The notes beneath the pieces are model-generated. The model was not told the DNA's origin and searched no databases. It was given only the letters and a program-made list of their open reading frames with translations. From the NCBI GenBank assembly GCA_000230935.2, contig AGIQ01000003.1, positions 620,001-684,000 of the forward strand: a stretch of DNA of 64,000 nucleotides, in the 5' to 3' direction. The translations under genes and the position numbers were made by a program. This document shows positions 40,870 to 49,163 of the stretch, one piece after another (positions within the stretch are counted from its first letter, which is position 1; every line of letters starts with the position of its first letter). Origin of the DNA: Mycolicibacterium rhodesiae JS60. GTDB taxonomy: Bacteria > Actinomycetota > Actinomycetes > Mycobacteriales > Mycobacteriaceae.

Positions 40870-42192
40870 ATGGCGGAAATTCTGATTGCGGGACTGTCTG
40901 CGGCCGGGCACATCACACCGCTGCTGGCCATAGCCGGTGGGCTCGCTCATCGCGGTGACAAGGTCACCGTGCTGACCTCGGCGCGACACGCGGCGAAGGT
41001 CAATGCCTGCGGCGCCCGGCTTCACCCGCTGCCGCCCGAGGCCGACCTCGCCGACGGCCAGGTCGACGAATGCCCGGAACGCGCCGAATTGAGCGGCTTG
41101 AAGAAACTCAACTTCGACATCACCGAATTCTTCGTCGGCCCCATGCCCCGCCAGGCAGAGATCCTCACCGAACTGTTCGCACACAACCGCTTCGACGCCG
41201 TGATCGTCGATTCGGCCTTCCTCGGCATCGTGCCGTTCCTGGTGGGTTCTCGGGCCGGCTGGCCGCCGGTGTTGGCATTCACCCCGATGCCGCTGATGAT
41301 CGCCAGCCGCGACACCGGACCCGCCGGGCTGGGCATGCTGCCCGCCGCCGGACCACTTGGCCGGGTGCGCAATCGGACGCTCACCGGGCTGTCCCACAAG
41401 GTGTTGCTGGGCCCGTCGCACCGAGCGGCCAACCGCATGCTGGATGCGATGAACGCACCACGGCTGCCGGTGTTCATTCTGGACGCCGGCCTGCTGGCCG
41501 ATCGCTACATCGTGCCTACGGTACCGGCGTTCGACTATCCGCGCAGCGATCTGCCGGCGCAGGTGCGCTATGTCGGTGCGGTGCATCCGCTTCCGGCGCA
41601 ACGCTTCCGGCAGCCGTCGTGGTGGCATGAGCTCAACGGCGATCGGCCGGTCGTTCACGTCACCCAGGGCACCGTCGACAACGCCGACCTGGGCCGGCTC
41701 CTGGAGCCGACCATCGAAGCGCTGCGCGGTGAGGACGTCGTCGTCGTCGCGACCACCGGGGGCCGCGACGTCTCCGATATCAAGATTCCGTTGCCGTCGA
41801 ATACCTATGTCGCCGAATTCATTCCGCACGACGTCCTGCTGCCGAAGGTGGACGTCATGGTGAGCAACGCCGGATACGGGGCCGTTCAGCGGGCCTTGTG
41901 CGCCGGCGTGCCGTTGGTAGTGGCCGGTGACACCGAGGACAAGCCGGAAGTGGCCGCACGGGTGGGCTGGTCGGGCGCCGGCATCAACCTGCGGACCGGT
42001 ACGCCGACACCCCGGGCGCTGCGCAACGCGATCGGTGCGGTGCTGCACAACCCGCATTACCGAAGCTGTGCGCGCAATCTTCAGACGGCATTCGCCCAAC
42101 GGGACGGCGTCGCCGAAATCGCCGTGCTGGTCGACGAGGTGATCGCCGAGCGCGCGAGCGGACGCAAAACCCCCCGACACGCCGTGTCATAG
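40870..42192 (+). CDS. UGT-like glycosyltransferase (GT1 family)
   Basis: The 440-residue protein has a GT-B fold with N-terminal LSAAGHITPLLAIAGGLA and the C-terminal nucleotide-sugar site VSNAGYGAVQRALCAGVPLVVAGDTEDKPEVA, a relaxed form of the UGT/MGT signature. It probably transfers a sugar to a lipid or small hydrophobic acceptor. ATG 40870 follows GGGAG; the longer open frame lacks support. The final residues (from about 430, ERASGRKTPRHAVS) are encoded by the left arm of the inverted-repeat terminator at 42152-42215. Confidence 0.85.
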   Translation: MAEILIAGLSAAGHITPLLAIAGGLAHRGDKVTVLTSARHAAKVNACGARLHPLPPEADLADGQVDECPERAELSGLKKLNFDITEFFVGPMPRQAEILTELFAHNRFDAVIVDSAFLGIVPFLVGSRAGWPPVLAFTPMPLMIASRDTGPAGLGMLPAAGPLGRVRNRTLTGLSHKVLLGPSHRAANRMLDAMNAPRLPVFILDAGLLADRYIVPTVPAFDYPRSDLPAQVRYVGAVHPLPAQRFRQPSWWHELNGDRPVVHVTQGTVDNADLGRLLEPTIEALRGEDVVVVATTGGRDVSDIKIPLPSNTYVAEFIPHDVLLPKVDVMVSNAGYGAVQRALCAGVPLVVAGDTEDKPEVAARVGWSGAGINLRTGTPTPRALRNAIGAVLHNPHYRSCARNLQTAFAQRDGVAEIAVLVDEVIAERASGRKTPRHAVS

Positions 42193-42215
42193 GGGGCCTT
42201 TGCGTCTGCTCGCGC
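42152..42215. terminator. Long inverted-repeat bidirectional terminator, copy 2
   Basis: The left arm begins GCGCGAGCGGACGCAAAA and continues CCCCCCGACACG. The right arm is CGTGTC, then GGGGGCC, then TTTGCGTCTGCTCGCGC. Most of the arms pair. The left arm and the glycosyltransferase stop at 42190-42192 overlap, and clpX ends at 42223. It shares GCGAGC-R-GAC, the A-run and CCCCCGACACGCCG with the copy at 10104-10165. Confidence 0.75.
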
Positions 42216-42222
42216 AGCAGAA

Positions 42223-43503
42223 CTAAGCGGACTTGTCGCGACGCTCGGGGCGAGCCGGCTTGCGCGGCACGATCGTCGGCAGGACGTTGTCCTGGACGGT
42301 CTCCTTGGTCACCACGACCTTGGCGACATCGTCGCGGCTGGGGATGTCGTACATCACCGGCAGCAGAACTTCTTCCATGATCGCGCGCAGGCCGCGGGCA
42401 CCGGTGCCGCGGTGGATGGCCTGATCGGCGATGGCGTCCAGCGCGTCGTCGGCGAACTCCAGCTCGACGCCGTCCATTTCGAACAGCCGGGTGTACTGCT
42501 TGACCAGAGCGTTCTTCGGCTTGGACAGGATCTGCACCAGCGATTCCTTGTCCAGGTTGGTCACCGAGGCCACCACCGGCAGACGGCCGATGAACTCCGG
42601 GATCAGACCGAACTTGATGAGATCCTCGGGCATCACCTCGGCGAAGTGGTCCTGGGTGTCGATCTCGGCCTTGGACTTCACCTCGGCACCGAAACCCAGG
42701 CCGCGCTTGCCGACGCGGTCGGAGACGATCTTCTCCAGCCCGGCGAACGCACCCGCGACGATGAACAGCACGTTGGTGGTGTCGATCTGGATGAACTCCT
42801 GATGCGGATGCTTGCGCCCGCCCTGCGGCGGGACCGACGCCTGCGTGCCCTCGAGGATCTTCAGCAGCGCCTGCTGCACACCCTCACCGGACACGTCGCG
42901 GGTGATCGACGGGTTCTCGCTCTTGCGGGCGATCTTGTCGACCTCGTCGATGTAGATGATGCCGGTCTCGGCCCGCTTCACGTCGTAGTCGGCGGCCTGG
43001 ATCAGTTTGAGGAGAATGTTCTCGACATCCTCACCGACGTAGCCGGCCTCGGTCAGGGCGGTGGCATCGGCGATGGCGAACGGCACATTGAGCATCTTGG
43101 CCAGCGTCTGCGCCAGGTAGGTCTTGCCGCAGCCGGTCGGGCCGAGCATCAAGATGTTGGACTTGGCGAGCTCCACCGGCTCGGAACGGGAGTCCCGGTG
43201 CTTTTCCTGCGCCTGGATTCGCTTGTAGTGGTTGTAGACCGCAACGGCCAGCGTGCGCTTGGCGGTGTCCTGGCCGATCACGTAACTCTCCAGGAACTCC
43301 CGGATCTCGGCGGGCTTGGGCAGCTCATCGAGTTTGACGTCGTCGGCGTCGGCCAACTCCTCCTCGATGATCTCGTTGCACAGATCGATGCACTCGTCGC
43401 AGATATAGACGCCGGGGCCGGCGATGAGCTTCTTCACCTGCTTCTGACTCTTACCGCAGAACGAGCACTTCAGCAGGTCACCGCCGTCTCCGATACGCGC
43501 CAT
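42223..43503 (-). CDS. clpX: ATP-dependent Clp protease ATP-binding subunit ClpX
   Basis: The 426-residue AAA+ unfoldase has an N-terminal zinc-binding domain (Cys13, Cys16, Cys35, Cys38), Walker A GPTGCGKT (121-128), Walker B IIYIDEVDKIA and the sensor/arginine-finger region VLFIVAGAFAGLEKIV. It recognises and unfolds substrates, feeding the ClpP1P2 chamber encoded nearby. It is the full family length. It is transcribed alone on the minus strand with 258 bp upstream free of genes. Confidence 0.97.
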   Translation of the reverse strand: MARIGDGGDLLKCSFCGKSQKQVKKLIAGPGVYICDECIDLCNEIIEEELADADDVKLDELPKPAEIREFLESYVIGQDTAKRTLAVAVYNHYKRIQAQEKHRDSRSEPVELAKSNILMLGPTGCGKTYLAQTLAKMLNVPFAIADATALTEAGYVGEDVENILLKLIQAADYDVKRAETGIIYIDEVDKIARKSENPSITRDVSGEGVQQALLKILEGTQASVPPQGGRKHPHQEFIQIDTTNVLFIVAGAFAGLEKIVSDRVGKRGLGFGAEVKSKAEIDTQDHFAEVMPEDLIKFGLIPEFIGRLPVVASVTNLDKESLVQILSKPKNALVKQYTRLFEMDGVELEFADDALDAIADQAIHRGTGARGLRAIMEEVLLPVMYDIPSRDDVAKVVVTKETVQDNVLPTIVPRKPARPERRDKSA

Positions 43504-43761
43504 GGTGGTGGGGTCCTACTTTCCTTCGCCGGGTCTTCGATGTTGCCAGTCAGTCAGTGTCGGTGTCTGTCCCGACGCTACCCGCTTGCTCTGCCACGGT
43601 GCGACAGATAAAGCCGAATCGCGTCAGTGGTATTCGTGCGTGATGGTGAACATATCCCCTGACGCGGCTCACGTCGCCTCGGAACGCTTAGCTGTGTTTT
43701 TGGCGTGTCGCCGCCGTGACCATATCGAGCCGTTGAGCCAGGCCGAACGTAGAGTTGCGTC

Positions 43762-44676
43762 GTGGTGTTCGCCGTTCCCCACAATACCGTCCTGATTGCC
43801 GATGGCGGGCTGGCCACTGAGCTGGAAGCCCGTGGGCACGACCTGTCCGACGACCTGTGGTCGGCCCGGTTGCTCGTCGACTCCCCGGACGAGATCGTGG
43901 CCGTTCACGAGGCGTTTTACCGCGCCGGGGCCGATATCGCGACGACCGCTAGCTACCAGGCGTCGTTCGACGGTTTCGCCGAGCGCGGATTCGCCCGGCG
44001 CGAAGCCGAGCAGCTCCTGGTCCGCAGCGTCGAATTGGCCAGGACGGCGCGGGACAACGTCGACGCCGGCGGCTGGGTCGCGGCGTCCGTCGGGCCCTAT
44101 GGCGCGGCCCTGGCCAACGGCGAGGAATACCAGGGTCGCTACGGCCTGAGCGTCGCCCAGCTGGCCGACTGGCACCGCCCCCGGCTGGAGGTCCTGGTGT
44201 CCGCGCAGCCCGACGTCCTGGCCCTGGAAACGGTGCCCGACATCGACGAGGCCGAAGCGCTGGCCGGACTGGTCCGCGAGTTCGGCCTCCCGGCGTGGCT
44301 GAGCTACACGATCGCCGGCGGGCACACCCGGGCCGGCCAACCGCTCGAGCAGGCGTTCGCGGTGGCCGCCGACGTCCCCGCGATCGTCGCCGTCGGGGTC
44401 AACTGCAGCGCACCGGCCGACGTGCTCGGCGCCATCGCGGTGGCCCGCCGCGTCAGCGGCAAACCGGTGATCGTCTACCCGAACAGCGGTGAACAGTGGA
44501 ACGGCCCGCGCCGCACCTGGACCGGTACCGGCGCCTTCGACGCGAACGCCGCGACCCAGTGGGCCGCGGCGGGCGCGAACATCATCGGCGGATGTTGCCG
44601 GGTGAGCCCGGCAGACATCGCCGCAATCAGGCGTTCTGGGCCGACAGTTTCCGGTACTCCAGAACCGTGTCGATGA
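43762..44676 (+). CDS. mmuM: Homocysteine S-methyltransferase
   Basis: The 304-residue barrel protein has ADGGLATELEARG at the start and the zinc ligands Cys215 (GVNCSAP) and Cys278/Cys279 (IIGGCCRVSP) of Hcy-binding methyltransferases. It makes methionine from homocysteine using S-methylmethionine or S-adenosylmethionine. GTG 43762 is used, and a second GTG follows directly. Its last 50 bp overlap the end of clpP2 on the other strand. The position between clpX and clpP2 matches the order around M. tuberculosis Rv2458. Confidence 0.92.
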   Translation: MVFAVPHNTVLIADGGLATELEARGHDLSDDLWSARLLVDSPDEIVAVHEAFYRAGADIATTASYQASFDGFAERGFARREAEQLLVRSVELARTARDNVDAGGWVAASVGPYGAALANGEEYQGRYGLSVAQLADWHRPRLEVLVSAQPDVLALETVPDIDEAEALAGLVREFGLPAWLSYTIAGGHTRAGQPLEQAFAVAADVPAIVAVGVNCSAPADVLGAIAVARRVSGKPVIVYPNSGEQWNGPRRTWTGTGAFDANAATQWAAAGANIIGGCCRVSPADIAAIRRSGPTVSGTPEPCR

Positions 44677-45274
44677 TCCCGTACTCTTTGGCATCCGCCG
44701 CGGTGAGGATCTTGTCCCGGTCGGTGTCCTTGCGGATGACGGCCGCATCCTTGCCCGTGTGGCGGGCCAGCGTCTCCTCCATCAGGGTCCGCATCCGCTC
44801 GATCTCGGCGGCCTGGATCTCCAGATCGGAGAACTGACCCTGGATGACGCCACCCAGCGACGGCTGGTGAATGAGGATGCGTGCGTTCGGCAGGGCCAGG
44901 CGCTTGCCCGGCGTACCGGCGGCCAGCAGCACCGCGGCTGCTGAGGCGGCCTGACCGAGGCACACCGTCTGGATGTCGGCGCGCACGTACTGCATGGTGT
45001 CGTAGATCGCCATCAGCGAGGTGAACGAGCCACCCGGCGAGTTGATGTACATGGTGATGTCGCGGTCGGGATCCAGCGACTCCAGCACCAGCAACTGGGC
45101 CATGATGTCGTTGGCCGACGCGTCGTCCACCTGCACGCCGAGGAAGATGATGCGTTCCTCGAACAGCTTGTTGTACGGGTTGGATTCCTTCACACCCCAG
45201 CTGGAGTGCTCGACGAACGAGGGAAGGATGTAACGCCCCTGCGGTGCGAGCCGCGAATCTGTGTAATCAGGCAT
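44627..45274 (-). CDS. clpP2: ATP-dependent Clp protease proteolytic subunit 2
   Basis: The 215-residue serine protease subunit reads PQGRYILPSFVEHSSWGVKE at the start, close to mycobacterial ClpP2. Catalytic Ser111 is in GQAASAAAVL, and His136 is in LIHQPSLGG. It forms mixed ClpP1P2 double rings that need ClpX or ClpC1. ATG 45274 lies inside the end of clpP1 (8-bp overlap), so the pair is translationally coupled. Upstream in-frame codons belong to antisense of clpP1 and are excluded. Confidence 0.97.
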   Translation of the reverse strand: MPDYTDSRLAPQGRYILPSFVEHSSWGVKESNPYNKLFEERIIFLGVQVDDASANDIMAQLLVLESLDPDRDITMYINSPGGSFTSLMAIYDTMQYVRADIQTVCLGQAASAAAVLLAAGTPGKRLALPNARILIHQPSLGGVIQGQFSDLEIQAAEIERMRTLMEETLARHTGKDAAVIRKDTDRDKILTAADAKEYGIIDTVLEYRKLSAQNA

Positions 45275-45863
45275 TGGACCCTCCGTTGAAGTGGGCGCGG
45301 GTGATGATGTGGTCGACGAAGCCGTATTCCAGGGCTTCCTGGGCGGTGAACCAGCGGTCGCGGTCGGAGTCGGCTTCGATGCGCTCGATCGTCTGGCCGG
45401 TGAACTCGGCGTTGAGCCGGAACATTTCCTTCTTGATGAGCGCGAACTGCTCGGCCTGGATCGCGATGTCGGCCGCGCCACCGGTGATGCCGCCCAGCGG
45501 CTGGTGCATCAGGATGCGGGCGTGCGGCAGCGCGTAGCGCTTGCCTTTGGCGCCGGCGGCGAGCAGGAACTCGCCCATCGAGGCCGCCATGCCCATGGCG
45601 TAGGTGGCGACGTCGCACGGCACGAGCACCATGGTGTCGAAGATCGCCATACCGGCGCTGATCGAGCCGCCGGGCGAGTTGATGTACAGCGAGATGTCTT
45701 TGGTCGGGTCCTCGGCCGCGAGCAGGAGGATCTGCGCGCACAGCCGATTGGCGATGTCGTCATCGACCTGGGAGCCCAGGAAGATGATGCGCTCGGCGAG
45801 CAACCGCTCATACACCGAGTCGGAAAGGTTCAGCCCTGGCATGCCCGAACGCATTTCAGTCAC
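45267..45863 (-). CDS. clpP1: ATP-dependent Clp protease proteolytic subunit 1
   Basis: The 198-residue subunit has catalytic Ser95 in GMAASMGEF, His120 in LMHQPLGGITG and the aspartate in EADSDRDRW. Its N-terminus (VTEMRSGMPGLNLSDSVYER) corresponds to the processed region of M. tuberculosis ClpP1. GTG 45863 is chosen, with ATG 45854 as the alternative. It is first in the clpP1-clpP2 pair, downstream of tig on the same strand. Confidence 0.97.
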   Translation of the reverse strand: MTEMRSGMPGLNLSDSVYERLLAERIIFLGSQVDDDIANRLCAQILLLAAEDPTKDISLYINSPGGSISAGMAIFDTMVLVPCDVATYAMGMAASMGEFLLAAGAKGKRYALPHARILMHQPLGGITGGAADIAIQAEQFALIKKEMFRLNAEFTGQTIERIEADSDRDRWFTAQEALEYGFVDHIITRAHFNGGSNA

Positions 45864-45922
45864 GACTTGATACCTGCTTTCTACGGACTTCGTTCTACCC
45901 GACCCTAACCAACGCAGCGCGC

Positions 45923-45946
45923 AGCGCACTCCCTGACGAGTGCGCT
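45923..45946 (-). terminator. Hairpin between tig and clpP1
   Basis: AGCGCACTC (45923-45931) and GAGTGCGCT (45938-45946) form a perfect nine-base stem with a six-base loop, 14 bp beyond the tig stop. No T-run follows on the tig strand, so it may terminate inefficiently and let some transcripts enter clpP1. Confidence 0.6.
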
Positions 45947-45959
45947 TTCGCTGTCGGCG

Positions 45960-47390
45960 TTACTCGGCCTTGTCGGCCTGCTGCTCAGCGGCCTCTTCGG
46001 CCTCGTCGGCCGTGTCGGCCGTGTCGCCTTCGATGGCCTCATCGTCCTCGGCGTCCTCGGCGTCCTCGGCCGGCGGGCCGAAGAACTCGGCGGTGTCGAC
46101 GACGTTGCCGTCGGTGTCGGTGACGGTGGCGGCCTCGACCACCGCGGCCACGGTCAGACCGCGGCGCACGTCGGCGAACATGGCCGGCAACTGATTGTTC
46201 TGCTGCAGGACCTGCAGCAGCTGAGCCGGCTCGATGCCGTACTGCCGCGACATCAGGACCAGCCGCTCGGTCAGGTCGTTCTGGCCGACCTGGATGTCGA
46301 GGTCGTCGGCGATGGCGTCCATCAGCAGCTGGGTCTTGACGGCCTTCTCGGCGGCCTCACGGGTCTCGGTGTCGAACTTCTCGCGCGAGCTGCCCTCGGC
46401 TTCGAGCTGCTCGGCGAACTTGTCCTCGTCGTGGTCGAGGCCGTGGATCGCGTTGTGCACGGTCTGGTCGACCTGGGCCTGCACGATCGCCTCCGGCAGC
46501 GGCACCTCGGTGGTCTCCAGCAGCAGCTCGAGCGCGTTGTCGCGGATCTTCTCGGCCTGGTGGATGCGCTTGACCCGCTTCACCTGCTCGACGAGGTTCT
46601 CGCGCAGTTCGGAGATGGTGTCGAATTCGCTTGCCAATTGCGCGAATTCGTCGTCGGCCTCGGGAAGCTCGCGCTCCTTGATGGACTTGACGGTGACGGT
46701 GACTTCGGCTTCCTCACCGGCGTGCTCGCCGGCGGCCAGCTTGGTGGTGAACACCTTCGACTCGCCCTCGGCCAAGCCGACGATCGCGTCGTCGAGACCT
46801 TCGATGAGCTGACCGGAGCCGACCTCGTGGGACAGGCCCTCGGTCGCGGCGTCGGGCAGCTCTTCGCCGCCGACGGTGGCCGACAGGTCGATCGAGACGA
46901 AGTCACCGGTCTGGGCGGGACGCTCGACGCCCTTGAGGGTGCCGAAGCGGGCGCGCAGCGACTCGAGCTCGGCGTCGACCTCGTCGTCGTTGATCTCGAT
47001 GGGCTCCACCGAGATCTTCAGGGCGCTCAGGTCGGGTAGCTCGATCTCGGGGCGGACGTCGACCTCGGCGGTGAAGACGAGTTCCTCGCCGTCCTCGATC
47101 TTGGTGACCTCGATCTCGGGCTGGCCCAGCGGGCTCAGCTCGGTGGCGACCAGGGCCTCGCTGTAGCGGCCCGGCAGCGCGTCGTTGACGACCTGCTCCA
47201 GCACGGCGCCGCGACCGATGCGGGCTTCGAGCAGCTTGGCCGGGGCCTTGCCGGGCCGGAAGCCGGGCAGCCGAACCTGCTTGGCGAGCGCCTTGTATGC
47301 GCGGTCGAAGTCGGGCTGCAATTCCGTGAAGGGCACCTCCACGTTGATGCGAACCCGGGTCGGGCTCAACTTCTCGACGGTGCTCTTCAC
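45960..47390 (-). CDS. tig: Trigger factor, ribosome-associated chaperone
   Basis: The 476-residue protein has the ribosome-binding signature LPGFRPGKAPAKLLEARIG, a central FKBP-like domain (VSIDLSATVGGEELPDA... EVGSGQLIEGLDDAIVGL) and a helical chaperone domain. The C-terminal extension of about 45 residues is very acidic (EDAEDAEDDEAIEGD, then Glu/Ala-rich). It binds nascent chains at the ribosome exit and has prolyl isomerase activity. GTG 47390 follows GAGGAG. The acidic tail is typical of mycobacterial Tig. Confidence 0.97.
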   Translation of the reverse strand: MKSTVEKLSPTRVRINVEVPFTELQPDFDRAYKALAKQVRLPGFRPGKAPAKLLEARIGRGAVLEQVVNDALPGRYSEALVATELSPLGQPEIEVTKIEDGEELVFTAEVDVRPEIELPDLSALKISVEPIEINDDEVDAELESLRARFGTLKGVERPAQTGDFVSIDLSATVGGEELPDAATEGLSHEVGSGQLIEGLDDAIVGLAEGESKVFTTKLAAGEHAGEEAEVTVTVKSIKERELPEADDEFAQLASEFDTISELRENLVEQVKRVKRIHQAEKIRDNALELLLETTEVPLPEAIVQAQVDQTVHNAIHGLDHDEDKFAEQLEAEGSSREKFDTETREAAEKAVKTQLLMDAIADDLDIQVGQNDLTERLVLMSRQYGIEPAQLLQVLQQNNQLPAMFADVRRGLTVAAVVEAATVTDTDGNVVDTAEFFGPPAEDAEDAEDDEAIEGDTADTADEAEEAAEQQADKAE

Positions 47391-47442
47391 TGCGGTACTC
47401 CTCGGGTCGATCGTCTTCTCGTCTGGGACGTTATTGGGCGTG

Positions 47443-47516
47443 TCGGGGTGACAGGATTTGAACCTGCGGCCTTCCGCTCCCAAAGCGGATGCGCTACCAA
47501 GCTGCGCTACACCCCG
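47443..47516 (-). tRNA. tRNA-Pro (anticodon TGG)
   Basis: The minus strand forms a complete cloverleaf. CGGGGTG pairs with CACCCCG in the acceptor stem, the anticodon stem TCCGC/GCGGA encloses loop TTTGGGA (anticodon TGG), and the T-arm contains GGTTCAAATCC. The discriminator is A, and CCA is not encoded. It precedes tig by about 50 bp. Confidence 0.95.
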
Positions 47517-47650
47517 GTGCTGTCTTTCTCGCGCCCGAATCCTACGGGCAGGAGCCTGTTCAGCGGCAATCGACCCTCGACGATGCGCTTTCAGGTGGGC
47601 CGATTCGGATTTGCTGACGTCGGCCGGTACATTTGGGCTCGCGTAAGCAC

Positions 47651-47721
47651 GCGGGCGTAGCTCAATGGTAGAGCCCTAGTCTTCCAAACTAGCTACGCGG
47701 GTTCGATTCCCGTCGCCCGCT
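47651..47721 (+). tRNA. tRNA-Gly (anticodon TCC)
   Basis: GCGGGCG pairs with CGCCCGC. The anticodon stem CTAGT/ACTAG holds loop CTTCCAA (anticodon TCC), and the T-arm has GGTTCGATTCC. The discriminator is T and CCA is not encoded. The convergent gene on the minus strand ends one base downstream. Confidence 0.95.
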
Positions 47722-47722
47722 C

Positions 47723-48439
47723 TCACGAACCGCCCAACGTGGGCGGTTTTTGCTGTTCAAGCCAGCGCCGTCCGGCCTCGGCGGCCCGGGACAACGCACC
47801 GCATTCGCCCAGGTACGAGGCCACCGCACCGACCGCGGGCAGCATCGCGATGTACCGGAACGGGGCCCGCGGGTGCGGCCGCTTCGCGAGCTCGTCGCCG
47901 ATGGCGTCGAACACCGCAACCAGCTTCCACAGGGCCGAGGCGATCCCCCGCGGTGTGAATGCGATGCTCACGGGCGGATGCCCGTCGACGACGCCGGCCG
48001 ACAGATCCCGCCCGCACAACACCGAGGCCAGCAGCTGGACCTGAAGCCGATGATCGGTGACACCCAATTCCCGGGTGACCGCGATCAGCACGATGGCCTG
48101 GCTGGCGAACCCGAGCAGATCCTGAATCGGCAGTCGCCGCCCGATGACGCCCAGCACGCCGGGAAACGCCACCACGACGGTGTTCAGCGCCCCGACCCGC
48201 CACACCCACCAGCTGATCCGCTCGTCGACGGTCAGCTCGTCCCACGCGAGGGTGCCCGGGATGTCGGCGGCGTTGAGCGCCCAGGAGACGGCATTCGGCG
48301 GGTTCTGCCGCTTGAGCCCGAACGGATCTGTCCCCCACAGCACGTCCAGCAGCGGATTGATCACCGCGACGGCCCGCCCCAGCGCGTCTTCGACATCGGA
48401 GTCGGCGAGTGCGACGTCGGGTGTGGGTAGCAGTTTCAC
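47723..48439 (-). CDS. Conserved protein of unknown function with hydrophobic segments
   Basis: The 238-residue product contains several moderately hydrophobic helices (VVVAFPGVLGVIG, LLGFASQAIVLIAV, FRYIAMLPAVGAVASYL) but no clear transmembrane count or catalytic motif. I do not recognise a family. GTG 48439 is chosen for its nearby GGGAC; the frame continues upstream to 48502. The stop is one base from the tRNA-Gly 3' end. The last codons (PPTLGGS) coincide with the tRNA terminator hairpin on the opposite strand. Confidence 0.65.
   Translation of the reverse strand: MKLLPTPDVALADSDVEDALGRAVAVINPLLDVLWGTDPFGLKRQNPPNAVSWALNAADIPGTLAWDELTVDERISWWVWRVGALNTVVVAFPGVLGVIGRRLPIQDLLGFASQAIVLIAVTRELGVTDHRLQVQLLASVLCGRDLSAGVVDGHPPVSIAFTPRGIASALWKLVAVFDAIGDELAKRPHPRAPFRYIAMLPAVGAVASYLGECGALSRAAEAGRRWLEQQKPPTLGGS
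47729..47751 (+). terminator. Intrinsic terminator of tRNA-Gly
   Basis: ACCGCCC (47729-47735) pairs with GGGCGGT (47741-47747) around AACGT and is followed by further T residues (47748-47751). It is a textbook rho-independent terminator 8 bp after the tRNA. It lies wholly inside the 3' end of the minus-strand coding gene. Confidence 0.85.
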
Positions 48440-48524
48440 CGTCCCATGATGTCCGATTCCGGTTGCGGCCAAACCGCCGAAGTCGTATTGACGAACGCGC
48501 AAGTGATGTCATGATCGTTGCGCC

Positions 48525-49163
48525 ATGATGCGCTCAAGGTTGCCGAAGACAGCTGCTCGTCCGTATACCGCCGCCGCCTGCGCCGGCATCCTCACGCTGG
48601 GGTTGGTGACGGCGCCACCACCCGCACCGACTGTTCCGGTCCCCCGCGTCGAAGTGCAAGCGGTCCAGCTCTTCTCCGTCACCACCGCCGACCTCACCCC
48701 GGCGCCCACACCACCGGCAACGAACCAGACCGCCAACGACACCGCGCCCCCGGATTTCCTCGCATTCGCCGCGGAGATCCTCACATACTTGAACAGTCTC
48801 GGCCTCGGGGCCGGCCCCGGCCTTGCCGCGATCGGACTCAGCGGCCTCGTCGTCGCGTTCGCCGCGACCGCATACGCCTGGAACGGCTTCGCCGATACCG
48901 TCAATCCGGGGCTGAGATTCCTGCGCATCCCGCGAGTGCCGAAATTCCCGGTCTGCTTCGCGGGCCAGCAGTGCGCCAGCAGCGCCGCGTCGGTTCGGGC
49001 GCGGGTGGCCAAGCCTGCCAGCGGCCTCGTTACGCCGACCGGCCGTGGTGTGGCGAGCTCCAAGCGGGTCGCCGCCGGCAAGAGCACCACCACGGCGGCG
49101 AAAGTCCGCAGTACCGCGAAGTCGAGCCCGGCCGCTGCGGGTAAGGGCAGATCAGCGCGCTGA
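48525..49163 (+). CDS. Exported protein with basic Ala/Ser/Arg/Lys tail, unknown function
   Basis: The 212-residue product has an N-terminal signal (TAAACAGILTLGLVTAPPPAP), a Pro/Thr-rich linker, a membrane-like helix (LAAIGLSGLVVAFAATAYAWNG) and then a strongly basic low-complexity tail ending GKGRSAR. ATG 48525 is followed at once by a second ATG. The tail resembles that of the protein at 35336-36292. The 3' end overlaps the convergent gene by 12 bp. It may bind nucleic acid or teichoic-like acidic polymers, but the sequence alone does not show this. Confidence 0.68.
   Translation: MMRSRLPKTAARPYTAAACAGILTLGLVTAPPPAPTVPVPRVEVQAVQLFSVTTADLTPAPTPPATNQTANDTAPPDFLAFAAEILTYLNSLGLGAGPGLAAIGLSGLVVAFAATAYAWNGFADTVNPGLRFLRIPRVPKFPVCFAGQQCASSAASVRARVAKPASGLVTPTGRGVASSKRVAAGKSTTTAAKVRSTAKSSPAAAGKGRSAR

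Noticed and set aside
43504..43761. Riboswitch or ClgR-type operator upstream of clpX or mmuM
   Set aside because: No stable conserved aptamer pattern or clear palindrome could be recognised by eye in this 258-bp gap.
47651..47751. tRNA-Gly as an integration (att) site
   Set aside because: No integrase, no direct repeat of the tRNA 3' end and no compositional jump were found in the following genes.
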